64,000 nt of DNA from Xanthostigma xanthostigma. Its lineage: Eukaryota > Arthropoda > Insecta > Raphidioptera > Raphidiidae. The position numbers were made by a program, and so were the translations under genes. The stretch spans positions 48,164,192 to 48,228,191 of the forward strand of contig OY754464.1 of NCBI GenBank assembly GCA_963575645.1, given 5' to 3'. A model generated the notes under the pieces. The model was not told the DNA's origin, did no database searches, and was given only the letters and a program-made list of their open reading frames with translations. Shown one piece after another: positions 1-9,788 of this stretch. The first letter of the stretch is position 1. Each line of letters opens with the position of its first letter.

Positions 1-1163
1 TTTAAATATATAGCTCAAGCGCTTAGAGTAGCATTCGGTCAGTTAAAAAAACACGGTCAATCGCAAGCCGAAATATAGACATGAGTTTTGTTGATATGGT
101 AGCTATGGACATCATTAATGCATTATAGGTAATCGTTCTACATAAAATGCAACAAGGCCGGTTTATGTTGCATTTTATGTTGGAATTTGAGTAAGGAGTT
201 TAGCAAGAGTTAATCTGTAATTTGTTATTTTCTACGGGTCTTCTGCTTTCATTAAACATCCCACCCAATGCAGGTAAACATTTTTCATTTTTTCATAGTC
301 AGGTCGATCCTTATTATTTCCTACAGTGTACTGCCATTACAAAGTTTAACTGTACAAAATTTCAAGTCTCTAGCTTCCATCTTTCGGCGCTAGGATTTAG
401 AGACAGACGGACGGACGGACATTGGAGTGAAGCTATGACTATTTCCTTTTTACAATTGTGCAGGTACATAACACTAAAAATGAAAGGAGACAGCGCGAGG
501 AAAAAGAAACCGCGTTTGGTTTCAAACAAATCCTGGCAGGATTATATTTCAAAAATTCAAATTAGTTCATTGAAAAACAATAACAAAAATGGTTCATGAA
601 AAGTGAAACACACTGTATGTAAATAAAGGAATGTAAAAAGCTAATGTAATGAGCTGTTTTCAATTTTAGATTCATTGTTTTAAAGATATGTAAATATTCA
701 TGTACATACATATGTATATGTATTGCTAACATTTCCTGAAGAAAAACGGTCGACATTGGTTCCGGATATTAGATCGTTTTCCGGATAATAGGGCGAATAT
801 CCAGTCAGCTATAATGGGATTCATTTATACAGTCTTTATGTGCCCTATGTCTGTAAATACATGCATACACACACACTTGCGTCAGTATAAAGTATATATC
901 GCAGACGGATTATAAATGCGAACATTTCTTGTTCAGTTTTTTATTCTTCGGCACATATAATTTTGGTTAGCCCGAACCTAGTTTGGTTCATTTATATTAA
1001 ATAAGAACATTATTAAATTCTACAAAGCGTTTATTAACATTCTAAATAATTTAAATTTTTGATTAACGACTGATCACTCTTTAATAAATCAAATTATCGA
1101 CCAATTTTTCAGACAATATATTAACAAATTATTATTTAAGTAATTCAATTATAATTAAATAAT
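1..1163. other. AT-rich non-coding stretch
   Basis: No gene is supported. Open frames here are short and one of the longest lacks an ATG start. A short GACG-type repeat lies at 401-420, just after text resembling the 3' region of LINE or Helitron remnants. Nothing else is recognised. Confidence 0.5.
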
Positions 1164-1842
1164 TTTTGACGTGATAACGTCTTATAAATTGATGAATCAC
1201 CAATCTTATAAATTGATGAAACACCGGCTGCATGTTCGAAAAAGTGTAACGTAACGTTCCTAACGTTCCTAACGCGTAACGTTCCGCCTGACCCTGTGCG
1301 TGCTTTTTGCTAATTTCTCGCTCAATTTAAATCAGATCGGTTTGAAACCAGTCTTAAACGAAAGAGGAGAACATTTTACATAGATTTCGTATAACAGAAT
1401 TTGCCTAAACAGTTTTTTTATACAAATTTATATAGAAAAATATTTTATACAAATTTATATAGAAAAATAGCTGTATAAATGCAATGTTGTGTAATGCATG
1501 GCGCGACGCGGTCGGTTGTCTTTGTTTGCCGTACATGGAAATTAGAAGCAAACGTATGTCTTGTCTTAACATGAAAACAGCTGCATTTCTAATGTTTAAT
1601 TCAATTTTTTGACATTAGTATATTGTGAAATGCAAAGCCTTCTAAGTTAAGTATTGGAATAACTAATTATTATTAGAACATAATACTTTGCAAGTTGCAA
1701 ACGTCACTTTTGACATTTCTTATCATTCCGACACCAAGGATAAGCGGATTGAAACCAAATTTTGGGAGGTTTAGGTTATGTATTACGGAATACGTTATCA
1801 CGTAAAACTATCGTCCGTAAACCGACTTTACAGACAACCAAT
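1164..1842. repeat. TIR element with ACGTGATAACGTC ends, interrupted by repeat R
   Basis: The left end carries ACGTGATAACGTC at about 1169-1181 and the right end carries the matching inverted motif near 1792-1805, followed by a block at 1806-1842 that recurs at 63024-63080. A second copy with the same ends lies at 62823-63060. Between the ends here sits sequence of repeat family R (see 1305-1790). It looks like a non-autonomous DNA transposon that has been broken up. The superfamily is not known to me. Confidence 0.5.
1305..1790 (+). repeat. repeat family R, copy A
   Basis: This stretch matches 24520-24800 plus 25651-25830, and the inverse of 39570-40735, over several hundred bases by eye. 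It is diverged from both. Shared landmarks are the run ending ATAGATTTCGTATAACAGAA and the later block TTTTGACATT followed by ATTCCGACACC. It has no coding frame. Confidence 0.6.
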
Positions 1843-2842
1843 TTTTTTTAATACTCGTATATTGTCTTAAAAATTGGTCGATAATGTTATTTATCCTAAA
1901 TTATTATAAATACTCCCTGCACTCCTCATCTCAAAACCTTTGCCCTCGCCAACAAACGGATCCAGCTCTCACTACGCTATTTTTAAAGATAAAGGGTTCG
2001 AGATAACGCCAATTGAAGAACCAAGAATCACACTATAGATCCTACGGACGAAGTTTTTGAAAACAGTTCTGATTACGTATGAAATATTATGTACCTAATC
2101 TATAATTTTTTAAGTTGCAAGTTTTTCCTAGAGTTCTTTTTTCAATTTTTTGTGTTCCGTACCTCAAAAGAAAAAAAGAAACTCTTATAGGATCACTTCG
2201 TGAGGTGACGCGAGTTACGGCTAGTATTAAATATTATATTTGCTATTCGTTTTCGTGGTTATTATTGTAACAAAACTGTTCTTCGATGTGGTGGTAAATA
2301 TTTATTTACAACAATAAAATGTTAACAAAGCAAATGAAGAAACCAAAAGTAGGTACTTCTCTTATATAATGGAACATGAAATAGAAATAATTTAACAAAC
2401 AAAACATCGAAATTCTAAGTAATAAAAACAATAAAAGTCATTATATACACAGAAATTTATACAATAAATATTTATTTACGCGCTCTAGATAATTTATATG
2501 TAAGTTAAGCTCAAAGATTTATGGCTGTGAACACACGCTGTCTAACTGTCCGTTAACACTATAGCGTCTTAACTGTGTCTGCGTGAACTGCAGTTTTATT
2601 TTTTTTTCTTGAATTTTCGAAACCCTTCTCTACCTTCATCGATATTCTTCACGCAATTCTAGGAAGGTCGCGATATTGGCTACCTTGTTCTATAAAAACT
2701 CTTCTCCAACTGCTCTGATATTGTTACACGGAATTATGTGTGCAATTGTTGTTGTCTGTTAGTGACGTAGCAGTTGGGGGTTGGGAGCGTGTTACAACTT
2801 TAAACTAGTTTTTTTGTTATGTAAAATTTAATCAAATTATGC
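1843..2842. other. non-coding stretch with an old Helitron-like 3' end
   Basis: No gene. Positions 2205-2224 read as a G/C-bearing block ending CTAG followed by T, like the termini of repeat R copies near 22936 and 63252 in inverse orientation. A weak inverted repeat lies at 2522-2592. The rest is AT-rich sequence without recognisable content. Confidence 0.4.
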
Positions 2843-3314
2843 TTGTCAACACGTGGCAGTTAAAATGTTTATTATGACTGATTCATTTTTGCTGACTATG
2901 CTTTTCACTGAACAAATCGTTCACACGGTTCAATGAAAATATGAACAGAAACTGAAAATGAATAGGTAGTAGACAAGTACCCTTCTTGTGATACATTTTC
3001 TATATTGGTCCAAAAATGATTCAATATAATCATCACGCCACTTAAAAACCATTTTAAAAAATGTAGGAGTAAAAAAAATGAACTATTAATGAATTATATC
3101 GACACCCGACACGAATTCACACGTTTCAGTTGCCCTTTCATGACGCAATACTGATCATTATAAATGGCAAAAAGTAGAAATATTTTCTAAATGGCTGAAA
3201 ACACATATTAATGATTCAGTCATACTGAAACAGGTGTTCACACGTTCATAACTTGTTCAGTGTTGATGAATTAGTCATAATGAACATTTTAACTGACGCG
3301 TGTGAACTCGGTTA
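2843..3314. mobile_element. MITE-like element with about 42-bp imperfect TIRs
   Basis: The left arm from about 2846 (containing CAGTTAAAATGTTTATTATG) matches the reverse complement of the right arm ending about 3312 with roughly six mismatches over 42 bases. A second pair of inverted blocks, around GTTCACACGG (2919) and its inverse (3236), lies further inside. No coding capacity. The terminal TTCACACG resembles Harbinger ends elsewhere in the window, but the target duplication is not clear. Confidence 0.5.
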
Positions 3315-3419
3315 ATAAACAGATCTACAGAACAACAGCTGTTTATTTATTTTTTTTAATATTTCTGAATCTATAAAGTTTAGAAAAAATATTTCACAAA
3401 ACTTTCTTGTAAAAATAGA

Positions 3420-3740
3420 TAGAATAATAAACCGTTATGAAAATTATACCATTATTGTATCAAAAACAATTGATAACATGTATTTCTTCTGCGCATGTGT
3501 CGATTTCCTGCAAAAAAACAATAAGGCTAAAAAATAATTTAGATGTCCCAAGGGCTAATATTAATATTTTCAAATTAAACGTTAATGTATTATATATTTT
3601 TTTGTTAATATATTGTCTGAAAAATTGGTCGATAATTTTATTTATTGAAATTTTCAAATTAAACTCTAACAATATTCAAATCTTTGATTAAGGTCTGATT
3701 AGAACTCTTCAATAAATGAAATTGGTCGATAATTTTATTT
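3420..3740 (-). repeat. repeat R fragment plus repeat P block
   Basis: Bases 3430-3530 are the inverse of repeat R units seen at 39440-39540. Bases 3600-3740 carry the block AAAAATTGGTCGATAATTTT followed by a TTGAAGAGTTCTAATCAGAC-like text, called repeat P here. P recurs at 1080-1140, 25258-25320, 30610-30665, 48450-48520 and 49310-49370 in both orientations. It has no ORF. Confidence 0.5.
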
Positions 3741-3747
3741 ATTGAAC

Positions 3748-3897
3748 AACCCTAACAATTTTGGAGCAACTTTATATAACAAACTTCCTGATAATTATTG
3801 CACTATTACCTCGAGTGCTTTCAAGAAAAAAATTAAGGATTTACTTCTTTCAAATGGATTATATTCTATCAACGAATTTATTAACTTTAAATTTTAA
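3748..3897 (+). pseudogene. LINE reverse transcriptase, C-terminal remnant
   Basis: This 49-codon open stretch ends in a stop at 3895-3897. It contains the residues TLYNKLPDNY, then FKKKIKDLL, then YSINEFIN. That pattern (N-K-L-P, F-K-K-L, Y-S/T-I/V-N/E-E-F) is the usual extreme C-terminus of Jockey/CR1-type LINE polymerases. A short 3' untranslated part follows and ends at about 3965 in a TTCTA-type short tandem tail, as many of these LINEs do. It is a 5'-truncated dead copy. Related C-termini lie at 37746-38261 and 38341-38664. The clade assignment is an inference from pattern memory. Confidence 0.7.
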
Positions 3898-3965
3898 CTT
3901 ACTTGTACTGACATGTTAGATGTAATTTATAATTGACAATAAAAGTCTATTCTATTCTATTCATA
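3898..3965 (+). repeat. LINE 3' tail with TTCTA repeats
   Basis: The segment after the LINE stop codon contains an AATAAA signal and ends in repeated TCTATTCTATTC. A similar TTCTA tail, without a recognisable coding part, lies at about 44819-44860. Confidence 0.6.
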
Positions 3966-4150
3966 TTTGACTTTTTCCAAAGATAGTTTTTTTTTTGGTC
4001 TCGGTCGACCTCTAAATGAAAAAATATTGTAAAATTTTTAAAAGTGAATAATGATCTAAATTATTATAATTTCCCACTTGTGATGTAATGGTAAAAAATA
4101 GTTTTGTCATTAGAATTAGGTTTGTGTGCAAAATTGCAAGTCGATGTATA

Positions 4151-4604
4151 TACAGGGTGAGTTTTAAGTTGATGCTTTATTTTTTACAGCGTGTAAAAAT
4201 CAAATAGACGAGCAAATATTTCAAATAGTTTTTTTATCAAAACTCAAAAATAAGAGGGAAACAGCCTTTCGAAGTTTAAATAAATTTTATTAAATTTTCT
4301 TTAATTTTGAGGTCGGTCCTGGGGTTATATTATGTCACTATGGAAATATGTTATTATTACACATGTCAGTTTCAAATAAGCACCAACATACTTGATAATA
4401 ACAACTTATTTCCATAGTGACATAATATAACCCCAGGACCGACCTCAAAATTAAAGAAAATTTAATAAAATTTATTTAAACTTCGAAAGGCTGTTTCTCT
4501 CTTATTTTTGAGTTTTGATAAAAAAACTATTTGAAATATTTGTTCGTCTATTTGATTTTTACACGCTGTAAAAAATAAAGCATCAACTTAAAACTCACCC
4601 TGTA
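4151..4604. mobile_element. foldback MITE with about 207-bp arms, TA target duplication
   Basis: The arms 4151-4358 and 4396-4604 are near-perfect reverse complements, separated by a spacer of about 37 bases. The ends are TACAGGGTGAG and its complement. TA lies directly outside both ends (4149-4150 and 4605-4606), the target duplication of Tc1/mariner-type elements. There is no transposase. If transcribed, it would form a hairpin of about 200 base pairs. Confidence 0.8.
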
Positions 4605-4606
4605 TA

Positions 4607-5117
4607 TGTATGAACAGGTAAAAAATAAATCATTTATGAAGGTAGATTATTTCTAGTTCGATAATTTTGATTCACCCCATCATATCATTCTATATAAAGC
4701 AGTTAATATAAAACTGTCATGCATGAACTGTAGGTAACTTAGGTAGGTACTGAAAGCACTGCAAAAGTTTTAATTAATTCATAAGTAGCAATTCCTACAC
4801 GAACAGGTGCACTAAAATTTTGGACACATTCGGATTAATGCGGATAAACCGAACAATATTAAGCTTAAAAATAACGCAGACAAATATTTTGGGAGATACG
4901 TGGGCTATTTGTTAAAGTTTTAGTTATTTTATTGAGTGTTTCTCATCAGCGAAAAATAAAAAAGACCAACTTTTTACTTCTAATCACCAAAAATTTGAAT
5001 GATCAACTTTTTGATTAATGGTTGACAGTTCAAGATGAAATTTAAGGATTTGAATATTGTTATTTATTTTTGAAGAACATTTCTATCACCATCGGGAACC
5101 ACACAGTCAATAAACCG
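4607..5117. other. non-coding stretch
   Basis: No gene, RNA or repeat structure is recognised. Short frames here have no detectable domain. Confidence 0.5.
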
Positions 5118-5784
5118 AGTGTTTTTTTTGAAAACTTTGGACGTTTTTCTTTAAAGAACAACGGGTTGAATAAAAAAAAAGTTCGAACGAAACTTTGGAT
5201 TTCGAGGAGGAAATCGTTTGAACTCAATAACCACCCCTACCACCTCTCCCCTTAGTAAGGTGAGGTGGTGATTTTTGTTTTTAAACGGGAACCTCTATTT
5301 TTTATCATCGAATTTTTTGTTGTATGTGAAAATGAACATCTTTTGTCTGAACTTTTTTTAAAATGAACTTTTAGTTTTTTTTTTTGCAAATCGCTAATAA
5401 TGACTGATACATTGAAGAATCAGCAGGCTCTTGAGAAAAGTCTCCATGGTAGCGAATTCTGTTCTGTTTTTTTTTATCAAAACGCTCATTAAAAAAATCA
5501 ATATTAGCGATTTGCAAAAAAATAAAAGTTATATTAAAAAAAATTTAGACAAAAGATGTTTATTGTCACATACAACAAAAAATTCGATGATAAAAAATAG
5601 GGGTTCCCATTTAAAAACAAAAATCACCATCTCACCCTGCTAAGGGGAGAGGTGGTGGGGGTGGTTATTGTATCCAAACGATTTCCTCCTCAAAACCCAA
5701 CAACTTTCGTTTGGACATTTGTTTTATTTAACCCGCCGTTTTTTAAGGAAAAACGTCCCAATTTTCAGAAAGACACCTTTAAAA
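5118..5784. mobile_element. diverged foldback element with about 285-bp arms
   Basis: The arms 5118-5403 and 5498-5784 are reverse complements at roughly 80-85 percent identity by eye. Landmarks are the block CCACCTCTCCCCTTAG at about 5240-5255 and its inverse at 5641-5656, and GCAAATCGCTAAT-type text at the inner ends. Frames called in this stretch lie within the arms and are not genes. Confidence 0.75.
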
Positions 5785-6813
5785 TATTTTTTACTGTTAT
5801 ATGTATATGCAGTCAGTCAAAGTCAAAACTTTGCACGCATTTTATAGTTTTGCCTTATAAATTAGAAGTTGGAAATTTTGGTACGTTGGATGTGTTCTAT
5901 TTTTCCATATGTCGCAATAATTTTCATGTTTTCCTGCGTTTTGCAGATCTTCGTCTTTTTTTGACACTAAGCACTTTTAAGTACATTTGATATAATTATA
6001 AAAAGTGTAACGCTGACTCAATTAAAAAATTTGTTTAAATTTAAACCTTATAAAATAAAATGAATAAAAAATAATCTAACTTAAAACGACCGTATCTCTT
6101 GAAGTAAAGAAAAACATCTGTAGCGGTGCGACTAGTTGAAATCGATGACTTTATCTGTAAGTTCTGTTAATATCAAACGTACCAGAATGCGCTGTCAAAA
6201 AAAAAAGAATTACAATATATGCATGTATTTTTAAATTGGCATTATTACGTCAATTTTTAATAAGTACCTACTTTATGAAATTTTTACAAATTTTTGTAGG
6301 TAGATGCGATTCTGGATATATTTTCTCTTTTAAATAGGCTTCGCGCCTTGATCGATTTCAATATGTGTGTTAACAAATGAGTAATATTTGTAGGTACGAC
6401 ATTCAGTAGATAGTAGATACCAACGTAAAAAGAAACGTCCAAATAAATAGGTGTCCTAAAATTAATCATTTCATAGATATGACGGTTGATTTTTATTAAT
6501 TTAGTTTATTTTTTACAATATTATTCTTTAGTAATAGAACACTTAAATTAATTGTGAAATGCCCCCCCCCCATAGTTACACCTCCGAATAAATGAAACGC
6601 GAACTTAATAAAGAATTCCCGGTATTTATTTAAAAAAAACTGACAAATGTATTAAAATATTGCGATGAATTGCGGAAACGAATCTAACAAAGTTAAAAAA
6701 ATAACAAATTGTGAAATGCGGATTCTACAAGTGCTAGTGCTACCCTTGAAGTTCACAGGACCAACTTCTCAGTATGATCACTATTGAATATTTAATACTT
6801 AGTGTTAAAATAG
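5785..6813. other. non-coding stretch
   Basis: No gene is supported. A run of nine C residues lies near 6563. The text is AT-rich and no recognised repeat borders were found. Confidence 0.45.
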
Positions 6814-7104
6814 TCAAATAAAACAGCCTATATCATTTCTGGTAGGTATCATAAGAAAAATTTCTAAAAGGGTTTCATAAAAATTCATCAAATAGTTTAA
6901 ACATACATGCATTAATACAGTTGGTATTCGTGGTATTAAAACACTGTCTCCTTTAGATTTGACACTAATTATAATAGCCCTAACAATATTTATATCCATA
7001 TGAAAAACTTGTAAAAGTGTACCATTAGAAAATTTGGGCGCATCCAGATTTCGCATTACAAGTACCGAAACTTCCACTTTTAACCTTAATTTATGAGTAG
7101 ACAT
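6814..7104 (-). pseudogene. Helitron RepHel helicase fragment
   Basis: Helitrons move by a rolling-circle protein that joins a Rep nuclease to a Pif1-like helicase. This 96-codon minus-strand frame starts THKLRLKVEVSVLVMRNLD, continues FSNGTLLQVFHM, and then has GDSVLIPRIPTV. This matches the pattern L-x-L-K-x-G-x-x-V-x-x-x-R-N-L-x(n)-NGT-R-L near the C-terminal end of the Helitron helicase, followed by its usual V/L-I-P-R-I segment. The glycine usual after LKV is E here. The expected region after IPR, with the final helicase motifs, is absent or scrambled, and the N-terminal 90 percent or more is missing. Upstream, 7105-7130 encodes a degraded continuation. It is a dead relic, but shows that coding Helitrons existed in this genome. 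Confidence 0.75.
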
Positions 7105-7164
7105 TTAACCTCCTGACTCCTGAGGAGTTAATTTTATAAAAAGAAGAAGATTAAGTCCTTTCTC

Positions 7165-7415
7165 AGACTGTAAACTATTAAATTTTATCACAATCGACCC
7201 AGCGGTCTGACCGAGAAAGCGTAACTTTATACAATATTACAACCCCCGCTTCTTCCCCGTAGGGGTTCAATTTTGAAAAAAAGTAGTCTGTGCCCTTCTC
7301 CGGGCTTCAAAGTATCTCCATATTGAATTTCATCCCAATCGAACCAGCAGTTTGGCCGTGAAAGCGTAACAGACAAAAAGAGTTACTTTCGCATTTATAA
7401 TATTAGTATGGATAG
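7165..7415 (+). repeat. tail region of a dispersed element
   Basis: The text twice states a motif family common near the 3' ends of insect non-autonomous elements (about 7186-7200 and 7336-7350) and ends at 7390-7415 with TTCGCATTTATAATATTAG. It is non-coding and its family is not fixed. Confidence 0.4.
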
Positions 7416-8586
7416 ATTTGTTTTTAACACCATGTGTATGACCGACGCTAACGGTGTATGTTACCTATACTATGTAAAGGCAAATACACTTAAAAAAAAA
7501 TTTAATTTGCCAATTGATTTGCTGAAGTCAGCACGTTATAATAAACTGACTACAATAGCGAATTTTCAATTCCGTAGTAAGTAGTAGACAGAGATAACGT
7601 GCAGTGCACAATATCAGTGTTTTATACTCAATTGGTTTTAATAGCTGTGTCTAACCCCTTCCCCCATCTCCCGTAACATTTCACCGCATCGTCTTAATCG
7701 CTTTTGTGCACCAATTATTACGTTGCTCCCACCATAGAGTTACGCTCTTCCACCATTATACTTATTACTCTAATATAATTATCATTTTGTACATTTTCCT
7801 TTTGATAAAACCATTTTTATGTTTATAGATGACAGAATACATTATTAGATAATGTATTGTGTGCAATAATGGAAATAAAAAAACACTGGTCGCAGTGCCA
7901 AACCCTTCTAACAAAAATAATATATTGCATTACGACATTCAAATGTATTAAGTCCATGTACTTTTACTATACAACCGAGTATAGGAATAAAATCGCAATC
8001 GAACCATTAGCATGCAAACATAATATACTTCTGTCTTTTTTAAGTCGTAAAAGATCGTTGGTCTTGAAAACATAAGTCTTTTGATAAAGAGGGATATACT
8101 CAAAGCTAATAATAACATATAATATTGTCGGAATGACCAAGGAATTACTTCGAAAAAAGAGACGCAGATATATTTTCGATACGCCTTGTTGCCATCGCTC
8201 ACCGCACATTGAGTAAATAAACAATGCTTCAAATAGGAATTATTATATATATGATTAAGCTTACGTTTACTAAGATAGCAGTGTCGTAATATAGAGAACG
8301 TAATATGATGGCGAAAAAAATGCGTGCTTGAAAGTAAATGGATGTGGTTCCCTAGTAACGCAAAAAAGTTGAGTCTATTTACTTCTGTGCATACATTTTT
8401 TGTGACGTGATTCACCGTCATATTACAGTCGCTATATTTCTTAGGAAATAAAAGCTTAACTGTTTTGTTGAGTAGTGTCAACGCTTCGAAATTTTCATTA
8501 GTTATTAAAATAATATTTTTTTTCTTAATTTAATATTAATTAACATACATTTTATCGATCCAACATAATATGCATCATATTATACA
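7416..8586. other. no recognisable gene; possible repeat at 8100-8230
   Basis: The longest minus-strand frame (7948-8481) has no ATG at its beginning and no domain I recognise. Bases 8140-8225 resemble 41580-41665 (shared text around GCTCACCG and ACATTGAGTAAAT), so at least part is an old repeat. I do not call it a gene. Confidence 0.4.
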
Positions 8587-9140
8587 CTAGCTTTTGCTCG
8601 CGGCTTCGCTCGCGCCAAGTTTGATGTTGATAGATATCATCTCCTGCTTTCTTGCCACATGCACCAAGTAGATCGAGACCGGCTGTTAGAAGCCATAACT
8701 AAGGAACATATAATTCGACATTTTAATGTCGCTACATTACTCTTTCATGGAAATATAAACGTTACATATTGTTTATACCGCGTGGCAACTAAAAATAATT
8801 TGAAAATATAGAATGTAAGTGTTCGTTGTGGGAGTCTCCTACTGTGTCTAACCCAACCAATCCCGGCGGTCCTTCTTCCTGGCCATCATGTCCGTCATAT
8901 ACCTGCCGAGAATGGCCCGAGGCTAATCCATGTCCCCAATCCTAATATCCGTGTATTCCATCCCTCATGTGTCCCTGTTATATTTGTTGCTTCCTATAGC
9001 GTCGCTTATGTTCCCAATCAATCATCGCAATTAGCCTAATATAAAAACTAGCCCTGGCCAATTACTCATCACAGTAAAGGCCATCTTGTTAATTAAAAAG
9101 AAAACAAATTTGATAGATCAGTCAGTCAGTCACGGTTTTG
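8587..9140 (-). mobile_element. non-autonomous Helitron, minus strand, 5' end uncertain
   Basis: On the minus strand the 3' end reads CGCG-AGCGAAGC-CGCG, then eight bases AGCAAAAG, then CTAG at 8590-8587, followed by T. This is the hairpin-plus-CTRR design of Helitrons and matches the ends at 52071, 51591 and 25650. The other side of the copy carries the CGTGACTGACTGACTGA text shared with the element at 51592-52071. The exact 5' TC end was not found. No coding capacity. Confidence 0.65.
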
Positions 9141-9408
9141 TAGGAAATTTCAAAATAAGGTAAAATGATTAATACAATTTCTCAATTAAAACAATATTAC
9201 AATATTTATTACAATTTACGTTCACATTTCAATAAGTTCTGATAGCCTTTTACAAAAATATCTACGAATTTATATTGTATTGCGTAATAGTACTTCATTA
9301 GATTTGATGTCATCAACAGGTCAGTTTCAAAATGTAGATACAGCGGTTCAAAATAGGTGGATTTCCAACAGTTTCCTTTTATATAATAAACTAGAGTGAC
9401 CTGTGCGA

Positions 9409-9413
9409 ATTAT
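9409..9413 (+). repeat. target site duplication, left (ATTAT)
   Basis: ATTAT directly precedes the 5' LTR and is repeated at 13971-13975 after the 3' LTR. Removing the element and one copy leaves GTGCGAATTATTCGCAC, a palindrome with 8-bp arms. Confidence 0.95.
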
Positions 9414-9558
9414 TGCATAGTATTATAAATATTATGTAGTAGGCACGGGAGAAAAACAACGGAGTCAGTTGAAAATAAATATAATTTGAGTTCACGTCAA
9501 GTTGTCGTTATTTGGTTATAACTATCTGAACCCGGTTCCAGTATATTAATACAGTGCA
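9414..9558 (+). repeat. 5' LTR, 145 bp
   Basis: The LTR starts TGCATAG and ends CAGTGCA, so it is bounded by TG...CA and by the self-complementary TGCA. A TATAAAT box lies at 9424-9430 and an AATAAA signal at 9474-9479, so U3, R and U5 must all be very short. It is base-for-base the same as 13826-13970. Confidence 0.95.
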
Positions 9559-9563
9559 TAAAT

Positions 9564-9576
9564 TGGCGACGAGGAT
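9564..9576 (+). promoter_or_regulatory. primer binding site for tRNA-Ser(GCU)
   Basis: TGGCGACGAGGAT begins five bases after the 5' LTR. It is complementary to the 3' end of a tRNA whose acceptor stem reads GACGAGG/CCTCGTC plus G and CCA, which is typical of animal tRNA-Ser(GCU). The mag lineage is known to use tRNA-Ser. The match covers 13 bases. Confidence 0.85.
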
Positions 9577-9788
9577 GTTTCTCGATAAAAAAGTAACCAA
9601 AGAAAACTAGTAATTCGTGGAAAAATTATTTTGGTTCTTCCTAAGTATTCAAGTGTAGTTGCTGTGTGCAACGTTTGAAAAAAAAATCAGATGTGTGCTG
9701 AAGTAAAAGAAATCAGCTTTGTAGCGTTTTCTGTACGTTTCTATCGCAACAATTATTTTGTTGAATTGATTTAAATTGATTATTCAAA

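Noticed and set aside
222..599. 125-codon open frame at the window start
   Set aside because: It begins without ATG and runs through repeat-like text with a GACG microsatellite.
2522..2592. Short Harbinger-like inverted repeat
   Set aside because: The arms match too weakly and no target duplication is visible.
7948..8481. 177-codon minus-strand frame
   Set aside because: No ATG at its beginning, no domain, and part of it resembles 41580-41665, so it is more likely a repeat.
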